Of a stretch of 42,295 nt of DNA, positions 41,800 to 42,295 are shown one piece after another. A program made the translations under genes and the position numbers. Below the pieces are notes generated by a model, which saw nothing but the letters and a program-made list of their open reading frames with translations, made no database searches and had not been told where the DNA came from. The stretch is from the NCBI GenBank assembly GCA_021296415.1, contig JAGWAL010000014.1, positions 844 to 43,138 on the forward strand. The letters are read 5' to 3'. Numbering within the stretch: the stretch's first letter is position 1; every line of letters starts with the position of its first letter. Source of the stretch: Acidimicrobiia bacterium (GTDB lineage Bacteria > Actinomycetota > Acidimicrobiia > Acidimicrobiales > CATQHL01).

Positions 41800-42295
41800 A
41801 TGCCCACGCCGCAACCCGCAATCTTCGCCGAAATGGGACAGCACCAGTGGTACGTTCACCTGAGCCGGGTCGACGGCGCCGACCTGGATCACATCAAGAG
41901 CGTGATCTCCGACACCCGCGCCGCCGCCGATGCCGCCGGCGTCAACCTCGTCGTGGGCTTCGGGCCCGGCCTGCTGGCCGAACTGACCGATGACGTCCCC
42001 GACGACTTCCAGGACTTCGTCACCGTCGAGTCCACCGACGGCAGCGGGCGCGAAGCCAAGGGCACCCAGGAGGAGTTGCTGTTCTGGCTGAACAGCCCCG
42101 ACAAGGACCAGGTCTGGAAGACGCAGTACGACGCCCGCACCGCCCTGGCCGGCCACATGGTCGTGCCGCGCGACACGAACACCTTCATCCTGGGCGACTC
42201 GCTGGACATGACCGGCTTCATCGACGGCACCGGCAACCCCGAGCCCGAGCGTGAGCCCGAGGTGGCCCTCGTGCCCGACGGGTCGCCGGGCGCCG
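41800..42295 (+). CDS. Dyp-type haem peroxidase, 3' end cut by window edge
   Basis: The frame is open from ATG 41800 to the window end (165 residues). The diagnostic motif GFIDGTGNPE (139–148) supplies the distal Asp142 of the GxxDG signature. Upstream are VVGFGPGLLAELTDD and ELLFWLNSPDKDQV, matching the N-terminal ferredoxin-like half of class B (YfeX/TyrA-like) peroxidases. The proximal haem His would lie in the missing half. These enzymes oxidise dyes or porphyrins with H2O2 and are common encapsulin cargo; neither can be tested here. A GGAGG site precedes the start by 6 nt. Confidence 0.88.
   Translation, partial: MPTPQPAIFAEMGQHQWYVHLSRVDGADLDHIKSVISDTRAAADAAGVNLVVGFGPGLLAELTDDVPDDFQDFVTVESTDGSGREAKGTQEELLFWLNSPDKDQVWKTQYDARTALAGHMVVPRDTNTFILGDSLDMTGFIDGTGNPEPEREPEVALVPDGSPGA

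Noticed and set aside
1..42295. CRISPR array, prophage, transposase or rRNA
   Set aside because: I saw no regularly spaced repeats, phage structural genes, transposase motifs or rRNA signatures anywhere in the window.

Overview
This window is a high-GC actinobacterial chromosome segment, probably from Acidimicrobiia or a close relative. That placement is inferred from base composition, frequent GTG starts, the rnc–mutM–smc–ftsY–ffh–rpsP–khpA–rimM–trmD–rplS backbone, a SepIVA-like DivIVA-family gene, a UvrD2-type helicase with an HRDC domain, and many start codons only 6–10 nt after a TAnnnT −10 box (leaderless transcription). There is no rRNA, CRISPR array or insertion sequence. One tRNA (Pro, GGG) is present. 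Both window ends cut genes: a RecB-like nuclease at the left and a Dyp-type peroxidase at the right.

Left part (1–16.5 kb) is metabolic and mixed. In order: the partial PD-(D/E)XK nuclease (−), a frameshifted methyltransferase (−), a frameshifted pyruvate carboxylase (+), UvrD2 (−), L-2-hydroxyglutarate oxidase LhgO (+), a three-gene minus-strand operon (M24-family protein, zinc alcohol dehydrogenase, 3-hydroxyisobutyrate-dehydrogenase-like), a small zincin, a PH-SHOCT membrane protein, an alpha-methylacyl-CoA racemase, a PIG-L deacetylase, a small membrane protein and an Hsp20. Between 16.5 and 18.6 kb a GTP-dependent PEP carboxykinase (also frameshifted) lies behind a cold-shock-like gene on the minus strand.

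From 18.7 to 41.5 kb nearly everything is on the plus strand and is housekeeping. Block 1 is fakA–recG–GNAT–rsmD–coaD–sepIVA–yceD–rpmF–plsX–acpP–rnc–mutM-like–smc, densely packed with ATGA/GTGA overlaps. Block 2 is a response regulator, a histidine kinase and an HtrA protease, in the same order as mycobacterial mprA–mprB–pepD. Block 3 is ftsY–ffh, then rpsP–khpA–rimM–trmD–rplS–yraN, tRNA-Pro and the Dyp peroxidase. Together these cover lipid precursor supply, RNA processing, chromosome organisation, protein targeting, envelope-stress response and ribosome maturation.

The most unusual items are: (i) a dispersed intergenic repeat of about 95 bp with four copies in 42 kb and two subtypes; (ii) a syntenic MutM/Fpg homologue that has lost the catalytic proline, the equivalent lysine and three of four zinc-finger cysteines; (iii) an M24 enzyme whose second metal-ligand Asp is Cys; (iv) a 12-codon apparently leaderless micro-ORF overlapping the lhgO start; (v) paired CTGTnACAG sites 31 bp apart upstream of the nuclease gene; and (vi) single-frame breaks in three otherwise well-preserved genes, which could be assembly errors or real lesions.
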